A DNA stretch of 64,000 bases from Roseateles depolymerans. GTDB lineage: Bacteria; Pseudomonadota; Gammaproteobacteria; Burkholderiales; Burkholderiaceae_C. This document shows positions 34,569 to 43,116 of the stretch, one piece after another (position 1 is the first letter of the stretch; every line of letters starts with the position of its first letter). The notes under the pieces are model-generated. The model made no database searches. It was not told where the DNA came from and saw only the letters and a program-made list of their open reading frames with translations. The DNA lies in NCBI GenBank assembly GCA_003241055.1, contig QFOD01000014.1:1-64000 (forward strand). Reading direction: 5' to 3'. The translations under genes were made by a program, and so were the position numbers.

Positions 34569-35480
34569 ATGGCCGCTGCCTCACTGCGCCCCCCCGAGTC
34601 GGCCGGCATAGGCCGCGGCATCGCGCTGGCCCTGCTGGCGCACGGCCTGCTGGTGCTGGGCCTGACCTATGGCCTGAACTGGCGCAGCACCGCCACGCCG
34701 GCTTTCGAGGCCGAGCTGTGGGCCTCCGTGCCCCAGGTGGCTGCGCCCGCCGAGCAGGCCCCGCCCGAACCCGAGCCCGAGGCCCCCAAGCCCGACACGG
34801 CCGCCCAGCAGCGCGCCGCCGAGGCTGCGGCGGCCGAAGCCCAGGCCGAGCGCGAGGCGGAGATCGCCATCGCCCGCGAGCGCAAGCGCAAGGAAGAGCA
34901 GAAGGCGCGCGAGCTCGAGCTTCGTCAGCAGCAGGAGGCCAAGGAGAAAGCTGCCAAGGACAAGGCTGACAAGGCCGCGAAAGACAAGGCGGAGAAGGAC
35001 AAGGCCGAGAAAGAGAAGGCTGACAAGGCCGCCAAGGCGGCGAAGGAAGAGCAGGACCGCAAGAAGTCGGATGCCAAGGCGGCGAAGGAGGCCAAGGAGG
35101 CCGATGCCCGCCGTGAGGCCATGCGCCAGGAGCAGCTGCGCCGCATCCAGGGCCTGGCGGGCGCCACCGGCGCCCCAGGCTCCACCGGCACCGCGCTCCA
35201 GAACGCCGCGCCCTCGGCAGGCTATGCGGGGCGCATCAAGGCGCGCATCCGGCCCAACATCATCTTCAACGCGGACAGCGCGGCGAACCCAGAGATGGAG
35301 GTCCGCATCACGCTGGCCGCCGACGGTCGCATCCTGGGCATCAAGGTGCTCAAGGCCAGTCCTGACCCCGACTGGGACCGCGCCGTGCAGCGCGGCATCG
35401 AGAAGGCCGAGAGCATGCCCCGCGACGTGGACGGCCGGGTGCCCTCCTACATCGACCTGGTGATGCGACCGCGCGAGTAA
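34569..35480 (+). CDS. tolA: Tol-Pal system protein TolA
   Basis: The 303-aa protein has an inner-membrane helix (about 16-33), a long charged Lys/Ala/Glu helix (about 75-195, with KDKADKAAKDKAEK repeats) and a C-terminal TolA/TonB-like domain (about 215-300) with GRIKARIRPNI. It links the TolQR motor to Pal through the periplasm. It starts 1 bp after tolR. tolB and pal do not follow. Confidence 0.93.
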   Translation: MAAASLRPPESAGIGRGIALALLAHGLLVLGLTYGLNWRSTATPAFEAELWASVPQVAAPAEQAPPEPEPEAPKPDTAAQQRAAEAAAAEAQAEREAEIAIARERKRKEEQKARELELRQQQEAKEKAAKDKADKAAKDKAEKDKAEKEKADKAAKAAKEEQDRKKSDAKAAKEAKEADARREAMRQEQLRRIQGLAGATGAPGSTGTALQNAAPSAGYAGRIKARIRPNIIFNADSAANPEMEVRITLAADGRILGIKVLKASPDPDWDRAVQRGIEKAESMPRDVDGRVPSYIDLVMRPRE

Positions 35481-35493
35481 GCCCGGGGCGAGC

Positions 35494-35976
35494 CTAGCGG
35501 CGCGCCCGCCAGGCGTCGGCCGACCACCGGCCGGCACCCCACAGCAGCAGCCCCAGCGCGAGCACGCCCCACAGCGTGTGCTGCGCCTGGGCCGCGGGCG
35601 AGAAGTCGTCGGCCATCAGCGACATGGCCGCCATCAGGTTCACCACGAAGATGCCGACCGCGGCGAAACGCCCGCCCAGGCCCAGCACCAGCAGCACCGG
35701 CAGCGCCAGCTCCCCGGCCGTGCCGAGATAGGCCGCCGGCACCGGGGGCAGCAGGGGCACCTGGTAGACATCCTGGAAGAGCGCCAGCGTCGCCGACCAG
35801 TCGCGCAGCTTGGTCAACCCGGACAGGAAGAACACCCGCGCCAGGTACAACCGTGCCGCCAGCAGCGCCAGGGACTGCAGCTGAGACAGGGCCCGAGCGA
35901 CGGGCGACGGCAGGTGTTGGGACGACAGACCGGGATCGGCCAGGCAGCGCCAGGCGGTGGTGAGCAGCTTGTTCAT
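35494..35976 (-). CDS. DoxX family membrane protein (BufD-like)
   Basis: The 160-aa protein has four hydrophobic helices and the DoxX motifs RVFFLSGLTKL, YLGTAGELALPVLLVLGL and AAVGIFVVNLMAAMS. Alone, DoxX proteins have vague redox-related roles. As the last gene after the DUF2282, DUF692 and DUF2063 genes it matches the fourth gene of bufferin operons. It is 4 bp from the DUF2063 gene. It converges on tolA. Confidence 0.88.
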   Translation of the reverse strand: MNKLLTTAWRCLADPGLSSQHLPSPVARALSQLQSLALLAARLYLARVFFLSGLTKLRDWSATLALFQDVYQVPLLPPVPAAYLGTAGELALPVLLVLGLGGRFAAVGIFVVNLMAAMSLMADDFSPAAQAQHTLWGVLALGLLLWGAGRWSADAWRARR

Positions 35977-35980
35977 GATG

Positions 35981-36736
35981 TCAGGGCAGCGTTAGGACAT
36001 GGGCCGACTGCAGCCAGGACTCGCTCAATGCACGCCCCAGCCAGCCGGCGAAGTCATAGTCGGGCGCCGCGTCCGTTCCTTGCACCGACGCGGGTCCGGC
36101 TGTGGCTTGCAGGGCGGCATGCGCGGCCGCAAGAGCCTGCTGCAGCGAGCCGCCGCCCAGCAACACGCCCGTCAGCGCTGCGTCCTCAGCGTTCAGCCGC
36201 TGCCAGGTGCCGCGCCAGCCCTGGCGCGATACGAGGGCCATGCCGTCCGCGGCGGGCTCATCCAGCCTTGCCCAGGCAGCGGCCTCCAGCATCACCAGCG
36301 TCACGCCCGGCCGCATCCGCAAGCCCAGCCGATCGGCATCGGTGTCGGCCAGGCGCTGCAGAGACCCAGCATCCAGCTCGGCGTCAGCGGCGCGCTCGGC
36401 CTGGTGCAGCGCCCATTCCAGCCGGGCCAGTCCCGGCAGGCCGCTGTCGGCCCCGGCGCGCTGTTCGAGCCAATGAGGCAAATCCTGACCCCATTGGGCC
36501 AGATCGCCCCGCAGCGGCGGATGGTCGCGCCAGAAGTGCCAGGCCATCGCGGCGAAGTCGGCTTCGCCCAGTGCCGACCGGATGCGACCGAAGGGCACGG
36601 CCAGCGCCTGGCCCGACAGCACCCGCAGGTTGTTGGCATAGGCCTGCAGGCCGCGCTCGGCGCCGCCACGCAAGGCCTCAGGGGCCGGCCCCTGCCCCAG
36701 CAGCGCCAGCACCAGCGCCTGCTGGTCCTTCAGCAT
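35981..36736 (-). CDS. DUF2063 protein, partner of the MNIO enzyme (BufC-like)
   Basis: This 251-aa protein has the DUF2063 N-terminus (GLQAYANNLRVLSGQALAVPF then IRSALGEADFAAMAWHF) and a variable C-terminal helical region. In bufferin and related RiPP systems the DUF2063 protein is required with the DUF692 enzyme and probably recognises the precursor. It overlaps the DUF692 gene by 7 bp. Confidence 0.88.
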   Translation of the reverse strand: MLKDQQALVLALLGQGPAPEALRGGAERGLQAYANNLRVLSGQALAVPFGRIRSALGEADFAAMAWHFWRDHPPLRGDLAQWGQDLPHWLEQRAGADSGLPGLARLEWALHQAERAADAELDAGSLQRLADTDADRLGLRMRPGVTLVMLEAAAWARLDEPAADGMALVSRQGWRGTWQRLNAEDAALTGVLLGGGSLQQALAAAHAALQATAGPASVQGTDAAPDYDFAGWLGRALSESWLQSAHVLTLP

Positions 36737-37611
36737 GTGGCCTCCGGCTCGGCGGGGGCTTGCGCATGCTGCCACTCGCGTGCGGTGGCCGCCTCGTCCA
36801 GCAGCACCTGCAGCGCCGGGACGGCGGTGTCCCACTCGATCAATGTCGGCCGGGGGCCCAAGCGGCGCACGCTGTGCTCGTACAGCTGCCACACGGGCTC
36901 GCAGACGCGGCTGCCATGGTCGTCCACCACCAGGTCGGGCAGCTCGCTGTGCCCGGCCAGATGGATCTCGGCGACCCGGTCGGGCTGAATGGCATCCACC
37001 CAGCGCCTGGCGGCCTGCAGCGCCTGCTGCTCCTGCAGGCCGTCATTGCGCGCATTCACGAACAGGTTGTTCAAATCCAGCAGCAGGCCGCAGCCGCTGC
37101 GTCGGCACAGTTCATTGAAGAACTCGGGCTCGGCCAGCGTATCGCCCTGCCAGCCCACATAAGCGCTGATGTTCTCCACCAGCATCGGCCGGCCCAGGCG
37201 CTCCTGCACCTGCTGCACATGCCGCACCATCAGCGCGAGCGATTCGTCGTTGAACGGGATGGGCAGCAGATCGCCCGCATGCAGGCCGCTGGCCACCCGC
37301 GCGAAGCAGGCGTGGTCCGACACCCAGCGGGGCTGCACGCGCTGGACCAGTCGATGCAGACGCTCCAGGTGCCAGGCGTCCAGCCCGGCCGCCGAGCCCA
37401 GGCCCAAGCCCACGCCGTGCAGGCTCAGCGCATATGCGGCCCGGCCCGCCTCCAGCACCGCCAGCGTGGCGCCGCCGTCGGCGAAGAAGTTCTCCGAGTG
37501 CACCTCGATGAAGTCGAGCGCGGGGCGCTGGGCCATCAGGGCCTCGTAGTGCGGCTGGCGCCAGCCTATGCCGACGCCGGCACGGGCTGGGCGCGACGGC
37601 GTCGCGCTCAA
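36730..37611 (-). CDS. DUF692 multinuclear non-heme iron oxygenase (BufB-like)
   Basis: This 293-aa TIM-barrel protein has GIGWRQPHYEAL, DFIEVHSENFFADGG, SLHGVGLGLGSA, WVSDHACF, NISAY, LLLDLNNLFVNA and EIHLAGH. These contain the His, Asp and Glu iron ligands of the MNIO family, which oxidises cysteines in RiPP precursors (as in methanobactin and bufferin). It lies just after the DUF2282 precursor gene (4-bp gap). Confidence 0.92.
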   Translation of the reverse strand: MSATPSRPARAGVGIGWRQPHYEALMAQRPALDFIEVHSENFFADGGATLAVLEAGRAAYALSLHGVGLGLGSAAGLDAWHLERLHRLVQRVQPRWVSDHACFARVASGLHAGDLLPIPFNDESLALMVRHVQQVQERLGRPMLVENISAYVGWQGDTLAEPEFFNELCRRSGCGLLLDLNNLFVNARNDGLQEQQALQAARRWVDAIQPDRVAEIHLAGHSELPDLVVDDHGSRVCEPVWQLYEHSVRRLGPRPTLIEWDTAVPALQVLLDEAATAREWQHAQAPAEPEATC

Positions 37612-37615
37612 GGCC

Positions 37616-37894
37616 TTACTTCTTCATCTTGGCCTTGGCCTCGTCGGCCGTCATGCCCTTGAGGTCCTTGCAGCTGCCCTTGGCGACGTACTTCCATTCG
37701 TCGGTGCCGTTGTCCACGGTGGACTGGCCAGCGCAGGAATGGCTGCCGCTCAGGTTGGCACAGTCGTTCTGGCCGGCCTTGGCGATGCCGAAGCACTTCT
37801 CCTTCGCGCCCTTGTCCTGGGCCTCGGCCTGGCTGACCAGACCGAGAGCCATGACGGCAGCCAGGGCGGAAGAAACGATGACTTGGGATTTCAT
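37616..37894 (-). CDS. DUF2282 bufferin-type RiPP precursor (BufA-like)
   Basis: This 92-aa protein has a signal peptide (residues 1-25, ending AEA) and a mature part with four cysteines: C34 in EKCFGIAKAG, C45, C54 and C75. The spacing matches DUF2282/bufferin proteins, in which MNIO enzymes turn the central cysteines into thiooxazole rings that bind copper. The start follows GGAGAG. It is the first gene of the operon and divergent from the ECF sigma gene. Confidence 0.9.
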   Translation of the reverse strand: MKSQVIVSSALAAVMALGLVSQAEAQDKGAKEKCFGIAKAGQNDCANLSGSHSCAGQSTVDNGTDEWKYVAKGSCKDLKGMTADEAKAKMKK

Positions 37895-37958
37895 GGAAAG
37901 CTCTCCAAAAGGTTGGAATTGGGGTTGCGACCGATGATGGACGGCCTGCGCAGTCTGC

Positions 37959-37984
37959 GTCGCCGTGCCGGCAGCACTCCTTAC
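37959..37984 (-). promoter_or_regulatory. possible ECF-type promoter of the bufferin operon
   Basis: On the minus strand, GTAAGG (37984-37979) and CGAC (37962-37959) are separated by 16 bp and sit about 60-90 bp upstream of the DUF2282 start. This resembles the GTAACC-N16-CGAA pattern that I recall for SigF-type ECF factors, with two mismatches. The assignment is speculative. Confidence 0.3.
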
Positions 37985-38010
37985 ACTGCGCACCGATTTC
38001 ACCTCAAGCC

Positions 38011-38583
38011 ATGACCGACACGCCGGATTTCCCGCAACAACTGGAGGCCTTGCGACCCACGCTGTTGAAGTACGCCAGGCTGCAGCTGCGCAACCCGGCC
38101 TGGGCCGAGGATGCGGTCTCCGACACGCTGCTGGCAGCCCTCGAAAAGCCTCAGGCCTTCAAGGGGGCCAGCCAGCTCAAGACCTGGCTCATCGGCATCC
38201 TGCGCCACAAGCTGGTGGACCAGATACGCCGCAACAGCCGCGAGATCTCCACCACCAGCGACCGGGAGGACGGCGAGGACCTCGACGAGTTGCTGTTCGC
38301 CGCGGACGGCCACTGGCGCGAGGCCCCGCAGGACTGGGGCGACCCCGAGGCCACGCTGCGGCAGCTGGATTTCATGCGCGTGCTGGAGGCCTGCGTGGAG
38401 AAGCTGCCCGGCCAGCAGGGCCGCCTCTTCATGATGCGCGAGTGGCTGGAGCTGGAAACCGACGAGATCTGTAAGGCGCTGGCCATTTCGCCGACCAACC
38501 TCTGGGTGATGCTGCACCGCGCCAGGCTGCGGCTGCGCGAATGCCTGCAGAACGGCTGGTTCGCCACCGGAGGACACGCTTGA
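38011..38583 (+). CDS. ECF-family RNA polymerase sigma factor
   Basis: This 190-aa protein has region 2 (about 12-75: PTLLKYARLQLRNPAWAEDAVSDTLLAAL and the TWLIGILRHKLVD helix) and region 4 (about 125-185: LPGQQGRLFMMREWLELET then SPTNLWVMLHRARLRLRECL). It is divergent from the bufferin-type operon by 116 bp and overlaps a zinc-finger gene, so it probably activates that operon. The stress signal is unknown; copper or oxidants are natural guesses. Confidence 0.9.
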   Translation: MTDTPDFPQQLEALRPTLLKYARLQLRNPAWAEDAVSDTLLAALEKPQAFKGASQLKTWLIGILRHKLVDQIRRNSREISTTSDREDGEDLDELLFAADGHWREAPQDWGDPEATLRQLDFMRVLEACVEKLPGQQGRLFMMREWLELETDEICKALAISPTNLWVMLHRARLRLRECLQNGWFATGGHA

Positions 38584-38771
38584 AACTCATGCTCAACTGC
38601 CGCGAGACCACGCAGAAGGTGCTGCAGGGCGAGGACCGTCGGCTGCCGCTGCGCGACCGCCTCGCCGTGAAGCTGCACCAGCTGGCCTGCGATCACTGCC
38701 GCCGCTTCGAGCGCCAGGTGGGGCTGATGCGCGCCGCCGGCGCGCGCTGGCGCCGCTACACCGAGGAGTGA
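38580..38771 (+). CDS. small zinc-finger (zf-HC2) anti-sigma factor candidate
   Basis: The 63-aa protein has the H-x3-C-x2-C zinc motif (HQLACDHC) of zf-HC2 anti-sigma factors and no membrane helix. The TTG at 38580 is taken as the start because GGAGG lies 6 bp upstream and it overlaps the sigma stop (TTGA), giving the typical MKLMLNCRE opening; the ATG at 38589 is an alternative. It is the likely cytoplasmic partner of the ECF factor. Confidence 0.8.
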   Translation: MKLMLNCRETTQKVLQGEDRRLPLRDRLAVKLHQLACDHCRRFERQVGLMRAAGARWRRYTEE

Positions 38772-38793
38772 GCCGCGGGCTCAGGCGGCGGCC

Positions 38794-39438
38794 TCAGGCA
38801 ATCGGCGCGCCCTCGCCGGTGCGCGCCGGGGCCGTGCCCACCTGCGCCAGCACCAGGGCCAGCCGTATCGCCGCGATCTGTGACGCCAGCGCCATGCTGG
38901 GCAGGCTGCCGGCCTGCGCGGCTGCCTGCTGCGGCAAGGCCGGCACATGGATGAAACCGCTGCGCACGGCCTGCCCGGCCAGCGCATGCTGCAGCTCGAA
39001 GAACAGCTGGTTGCAGACGAAGGCCCCGGCGCTCAGCGACAGGCCGGCGGGATGGCCGGCGGCACGCAGGCCGTCGCGGATGGCATGCACGGGCAGCGTC
39101 GAGAAGTAGGCGGGCGGAGCGTCCGCACGCACGGGCTGGTCCAGCGGCCGCTGGCCCAGGTTGTCGGCGATGCGCGCGTCGATCAGGTTGATCGCCACCC
39201 GCTCCACCGAGATCTCGGTCCGCCCGCTGGCCAGGCCCAGCGCCACGACGACGCGGGGCTGCAGGTCGGCCAGTGCTGCGCGCAGCGCCACCGGCGCACC
39301 GGCAAACGTGGTGGGCAGGCAGCGCGAATGCACCCTGCCCTCGCCCAGCACCTCACCGTCCAGCGCCCGCGCCACCTCCCAGGACGGATTGATCGCCTCG
39401 CCCCCGAAGGGCTCGAAACCGGTCAGCAGGATGTTCAT
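38794..39438 (-). CDS. pcp: pyroglutamyl-peptidase I
   Basis: The 214-aa cysteine peptidase has the catalytic triad E79 (GRTEISVERVA), C142 (AGAFVCNQLFF) and H164 (GFIHVPALP), close to the usual E81-C144-H168. It removes N-terminal pyroglutamate from peptides. The ATG at 39438 follows AAGGAG. It lies 2 bp after the oxoprolinase gene, and together they convert pyroglutamyl peptides to glutamate. Confidence 0.93.
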   Translation of the reverse strand: MNILLTGFEPFGGEAINPSWEVARALDGEVLGEGRVHSRCLPTTFAGAPVALRAALADLQPRVVVALGLASGRTEISVERVAINLIDARIADNLGQRPLDQPVRADAPPAYFSTLPVHAIRDGLRAAGHPAGLSLSAGAFVCNQLFFELQHALAGQAVRSGFIHVPALPQQAAAQAGSLPSMALASQIAAIRLALVLAQVGTAPARTGEGAPIA

Positions 39439-39440
39439 CG

Positions 39441-42400
39441 TCACTCCTTCGCGCCGCGGGGCGGTTCATCGGCCGCGGGCTCGCCGTAGCCCCCGCCACC
39501 AGGCGTCAGTATCTCCAGCCGGTCGCCCGGGGCCATCTCGACCGATGCGCAGGCGGCGAGCGCCTGCACCTCGCCATCGGCCCGTATCACCCGCGCCGCG
39601 CCCGGCTGGCCCGCTTCGCCGCCCGCCAGGCCGAAGGGGCCGGCCAGATGGCCGTTGGCCAGCAGCGAGGCCGTCATGGGCTCCAGAAAGCGCAGCCGCC
39701 GCAGCGCGCCGTCGCCGCCTCGCCAGCGCCCATGGCCGCCCGAGCCGGCGCGGATCTCGTGCGCCTCCACCCGCACCGGGAAGCGGAACTCCAGCACCTC
39801 CGGGTCGGTCAGGCGCGAGTTGGTCATGTGGGTCTGCACCACTGCAGTGCCGTCGTGGCCCGGCCCCGCGCCCGAGCCGCCGGACAGGGTCTCGTAGTAC
39901 TGGTGGCGCGCGTTGCCGAAGCTGAGGTTGTTCATGGTCTGCGGGCTGGAGGCCTGCACGCCCAGGGCGCCCAGCAGCGCATTGGTGATGCAGCTGGAGG
40001 TTTCCACGTTGCCGGCCACCACGGCCGCCGGCGCGCGCGGGTTGAGCAGGCTGCCCTCGGGCACCACCACCTCCAGCGGCCGCAGGCAGCCGGCGTTCAG
40101 CGGGATGTCGTCCTCCACCAGCAGGCGGAACACATAGAGCACGGCGGCCGTCGTGATGGAGCGCGGCGCGTTGAAGTTGCTGTCGTCGCGCTGCGCGCTG
40201 GTGCCGCTGAAGTCGATCACCGCGCTGCGCCGCACCGGGTCCACGCGCAACGCGACGCGGATGATCGAGCCGTTGTCCAGCGTCAGCTCGAACTGCCCGT
40301 CATGCAGGCGCGCGATGGCGCGGCGCACCGCGGCCTCGGCGTTGTCCTGCACATGGCCCATATAGGCCTTCACGGTGTCCAGCCCCTGTTCCTCGCAGGC
40401 CGCGCGCAGCGCCTGGGCGCCCTGCTCGTTGGCGGCCAGCTGCGCGCGCAGGTCAGCCACGGTCTGGTCGGGGTTGCGCGCGGGCCAGGGGCCGGCGGCC
40501 AGTTCGGCGCGCAGCTCGGCTTCATGCAATCGGCCGTCGCGCAACAGCAGGAAGTTGGCCAGGCGCACGCCCTCCTCCTCGATGCGCCGCGAGAACGGCG
40601 GCATGGAGCCGGGCGAGATGCCGCCGATGTCGGCATGGTGGCCTCGCGAGGCCACGAAGAAGTCCGGCCCCGCCCCCGTGCCCACCCATACCGGCGACAC
40701 CACGGTCACGTCGGGCAGATGAGTACCGCGGGCATAGGGATCGTTGATCAGGTAGGCATCGCCCGGCTGCATCGCCGGGTTGGCGCGGCGCACGGCGAGG
40801 ATGGAGTCGCTCATCGAGCCCAGGTGCACCGGCATGTGCGGCGCGTTGGCGATCAGCGCGCCCTGCGCGTCGAACAACGCGCAGGAGAAGTCCAGCCGCT
40901 CCTTGATGTTGACCGAGCTGGCCGTGTTCTGCAGCCGCTGGCCCATCTGCTCGGCGATCGCCATGAAGCGCTGGTTGAACATCTCCAGCCGCACCGGGTC
41001 CAGCGCCGTGCTGCCGCGCTCCCGCACGGCCGCCTGCTCGCGTTGCAGCGCCAGCGTGCCGTCGGCCAGCACGGCTGCCTGCCAGCCGGCCTCGACCACC
41101 GTCGTGGCATGGGCCTCGGTGATGAGCGCAGGCCCGGCCAGCGTGTCGCCCGGCTGCAGCAGCTCGCGTTCGAACCACGCGCCCGCCGCGCCGGCCAGGG
41201 TCAGGTCGCCACGGGGCTGGGCCAATCGATTTGACGAGCTTGGGGCCGGCGCAGCCAGGGCTTCGCCCGAGCGCAGCAGCTCAACGCTGACGGCCTCCAG
41301 CACCAGGGGGCGATCCGGCATCAGGAAAGCGAAGCGCTGACGATAAGCCGCCTCGAAGGCCCCCTTCAGCGCCAACAGCTCCTCCGACCAATCCAGCATC
41401 AGCGCGGTGTCGGTGCCCTGGTAGCGCAGGCTCAAGTGCCAGGCGCAGCGATCCGCCTCGGGCAGCTCGGCCCGGGCCTGGGCCTCCAGCGCCTGCAGCT
41501 GGGCGCGGGCCGCCTGCAGCGCCGCCGCGTCCAGCGGGCGCTCCAGCTGGGCGGTTTTCAGCACGCCCTGGTCGGCCAGGCCCATGCCATAGGCGCTGAG
41601 CAGGCCGGCCAGCGGGTGGATCAGCACCTCGCGCAGCCCCAGCGCATCCGCCACCGCACAGGCGTGCTGGCCGCCCGCGCCACCAAAGCACTGCAGCGCA
41701 TAGCCGGCCAGATCCACCCCGCGCGCCACCGTGATGCGCCGCACGGCATGGGCCATGGCCCCGACGGCGATTTCCAGCGCGCCCCGGGCCACGGCCTCGG
41801 GCGAGGCCGCGCCCATCTCCACGGCCAGCGCGGCGAACTTCTGGCGCACGACATCGAGGTCCGGCCCCTGGTCGGCCGCGGGGCCGAACACGCGCGGGAA
41901 GGACTCGGCCCGCAGGCGGCCCAGCAGCAGGTTGGCGTCGGTCACGGTCAGCGGCCCGCCACGCCGGTAGCAGGCCGGGCCGGGGTCGGCCCCGGCGCTC
42001 TGCGGGCCCACGCGCAGCCGCTCGCCATCGAAATGGATCACCGAACCGCCACCGGCCGCCACCGTATGGATGGCCAGCATGGGCACGCGCAGCCGTATGC
42101 CCGCGACCTGGGTGTCGAACTCGCGCTCCAGCCGGCCCGCGTAGTGCGACACATCGGTGGAGGTGCCGCCCATGTCGAAGCCCACCAGCCGGTGGCGGCC
42201 CAGGCGCTCGGCAGTGCGCACCATGCCGACGATGCCGCCGGCCGGGCCGGACAGGATGGCGTCCTTGCCCTGGAAGCGCGCCGCCTCGGCCAGCGCCCCG
42301 CTGCTCTGCATGAACTGCACCGGCACGCCCGGCGCCGCGCGTTGCAGGCGCTGCACATGGCGGCGCAGCACCGGGCTGAGGTAGGCGTCCACCACCGTGG

Positions 42401-43022
42401 TGTCGCCGCGCGGCACCAGCTTCATCAAGGGGCTGACCTCGTGAGACACCGACACCTGCGCAAAGCCCAGTTCGCGCGCCAGCGCGGCGGCGGCCTGCTC
42501 GTGCGCCGGATGACGCCAGCCGTGCAGGAAGACGATGGCGCAGGCCCTGAGGCCGCATGCATGCGCCGCGGCGAGATCGGCGCGCAGCGCGGCCAGATCC
42601 AGCGGCTGCAAGACCTGGCCCTGCACGTCCACCCGCTCGCGGGCTTCGATCACTTCGGTGTAGAGCGCCTCGGGCATGCGGATGTGGCGCGCAAAGATCT
42701 GCGGCCGAGCCTGCGGGCCTATGCGCAGCGCGTCGCGAAAACCCTGTGTCGTGACCAGCAGCACCGGCTCGCCCGCGCGCTCCAGCAAGGCGTTGGTCGC
42801 CACCGTCGTGCCCATCTTCACCAGGCCCACATCGGCGAGCGTGGCCCCATGCCGGTCCAGCACGCGGCGCATGCCCTCGACCACCGCGTCCTCGTACTGC
42901 CCGGGCGCCTCGGACAGCAGCTTGGCCGTGTGCAGTGCCCCGTCGGGCGCGCGGCCGATCACGTCGGTGAAGGTGCCTCCGCGATCAATCCAGAACTGCC
43001 ACTGCCGCTCCTGCGCTTCCAT
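39441..43022 (-). CDS. 5-oxoprolinase (ATP-hydrolysing), HyuA-HyuB fusion type
   Basis: The 1193-aa protein combines a hydantoinase A half (about 10-690: IDRGGTFTDVIG, GFDMGGTSTDVSHY, GAMAHAVRRI) and a hydantoinase B half (about 690-1190: RFMAIAEQMGQ, DFSGTS, TPGGGGYGEP). This is the length and layout of 5-oxoprolinase, which opens 5-oxo-L-proline to glutamate with ATP. The start at 43022 has GGAGAG upstream, better than the ATG at 43043. It is operonic with pcp. Confidence 0.9.
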   Translation of the reverse strand: MEAQERQWQFWIDRGGTFTDVIGRAPDGALHTAKLLSEAPGQYEDAVVEGMRRVLDRHGATLADVGLVKMGTTVATNALLERAGEPVLLVTTQGFRDALRIGPQARPQIFARHIRMPEALYTEVIEARERVDVQGQVLQPLDLAALRADLAAAHACGLRACAIVFLHGWRHPAHEQAAAALARELGFAQVSVSHEVSPLMKLVPRGDTTVVDAYLSPVLRRHVQRLQRAAPGVPVQFMQSSGALAEAARFQGKDAILSGPAGGIVGMVRTAERLGRHRLVGFDMGGTSTDVSHYAGRLEREFDTQVAGIRLRVPMLAIHTVAAGGGSVIHFDGERLRVGPQSAGADPGPACYRRGGPLTVTDANLLLGRLRAESFPRVFGPAADQGPDLDVVRQKFAALAVEMGAASPEAVARGALEIAVGAMAHAVRRITVARGVDLAGYALQCFGGAGGQHACAVADALGLREVLIHPLAGLLSAYGMGLADQGVLKTAQLERPLDAAALQAARAQLQALEAQARAELPEADRCAWHLSLRYQGTDTALMLDWSEELLALKGAFEAAYRQRFAFLMPDRPLVLEAVSVELLRSGEALAAPAPSSSNRLAQPRGDLTLAGAAGAWFERELLQPGDTLAGPALITEAHATTVVEAGWQAAVLADGTLALQREQAAVRERGSTALDPVRLEMFNQRFMAIAEQMGQRLQNTASSVNIKERLDFSCALFDAQGALIANAPHMPVHLGSMSDSILAVRRANPAMQPGDAYLINDPYARGTHLPDVTVVSPVWVGTGAGPDFFVASRGHHADIGGISPGSMPPFSRRIEEEGVRLANFLLLRDGRLHEAELRAELAAGPWPARNPDQTVADLRAQLAANEQGAQALRAACEEQGLDTVKAYMGHVQDNAEAAVRRAIARLHDGQFELTLDNGSIIRVALRVDPVRRSAVIDFSGTSAQRDDSNFNAPRSITTAAVLYVFRLLVEDDIPLNAGCLRPLEVVVPEGSLLNPRAPAAVVAGNVETSSCITNALLGALGVQASSPQTMNNLSFGNARHQYYETLSGGSGAGPGHDGTAVVQTHMTNSRLTDPEVLEFRFPVRVEAHEIRAGSGGHGRWRGGDGALRRLRFLEPMTASLLANGHLAGPFGLAGGEAGQPGAARVIRADGEVQALAACASVEMAPGDRLEILTPGGGGYGEPAADEPPRGAKE

Positions 43023-43116
43023 GCCTTGCTCTCCGACTTTCATCCGAGGGTGAATTCCAGGGCAGTATGTCAGCCGCGGACGCTGATAATGGTTTCAAGT
43101 CCATCAGCTTTTGCCC

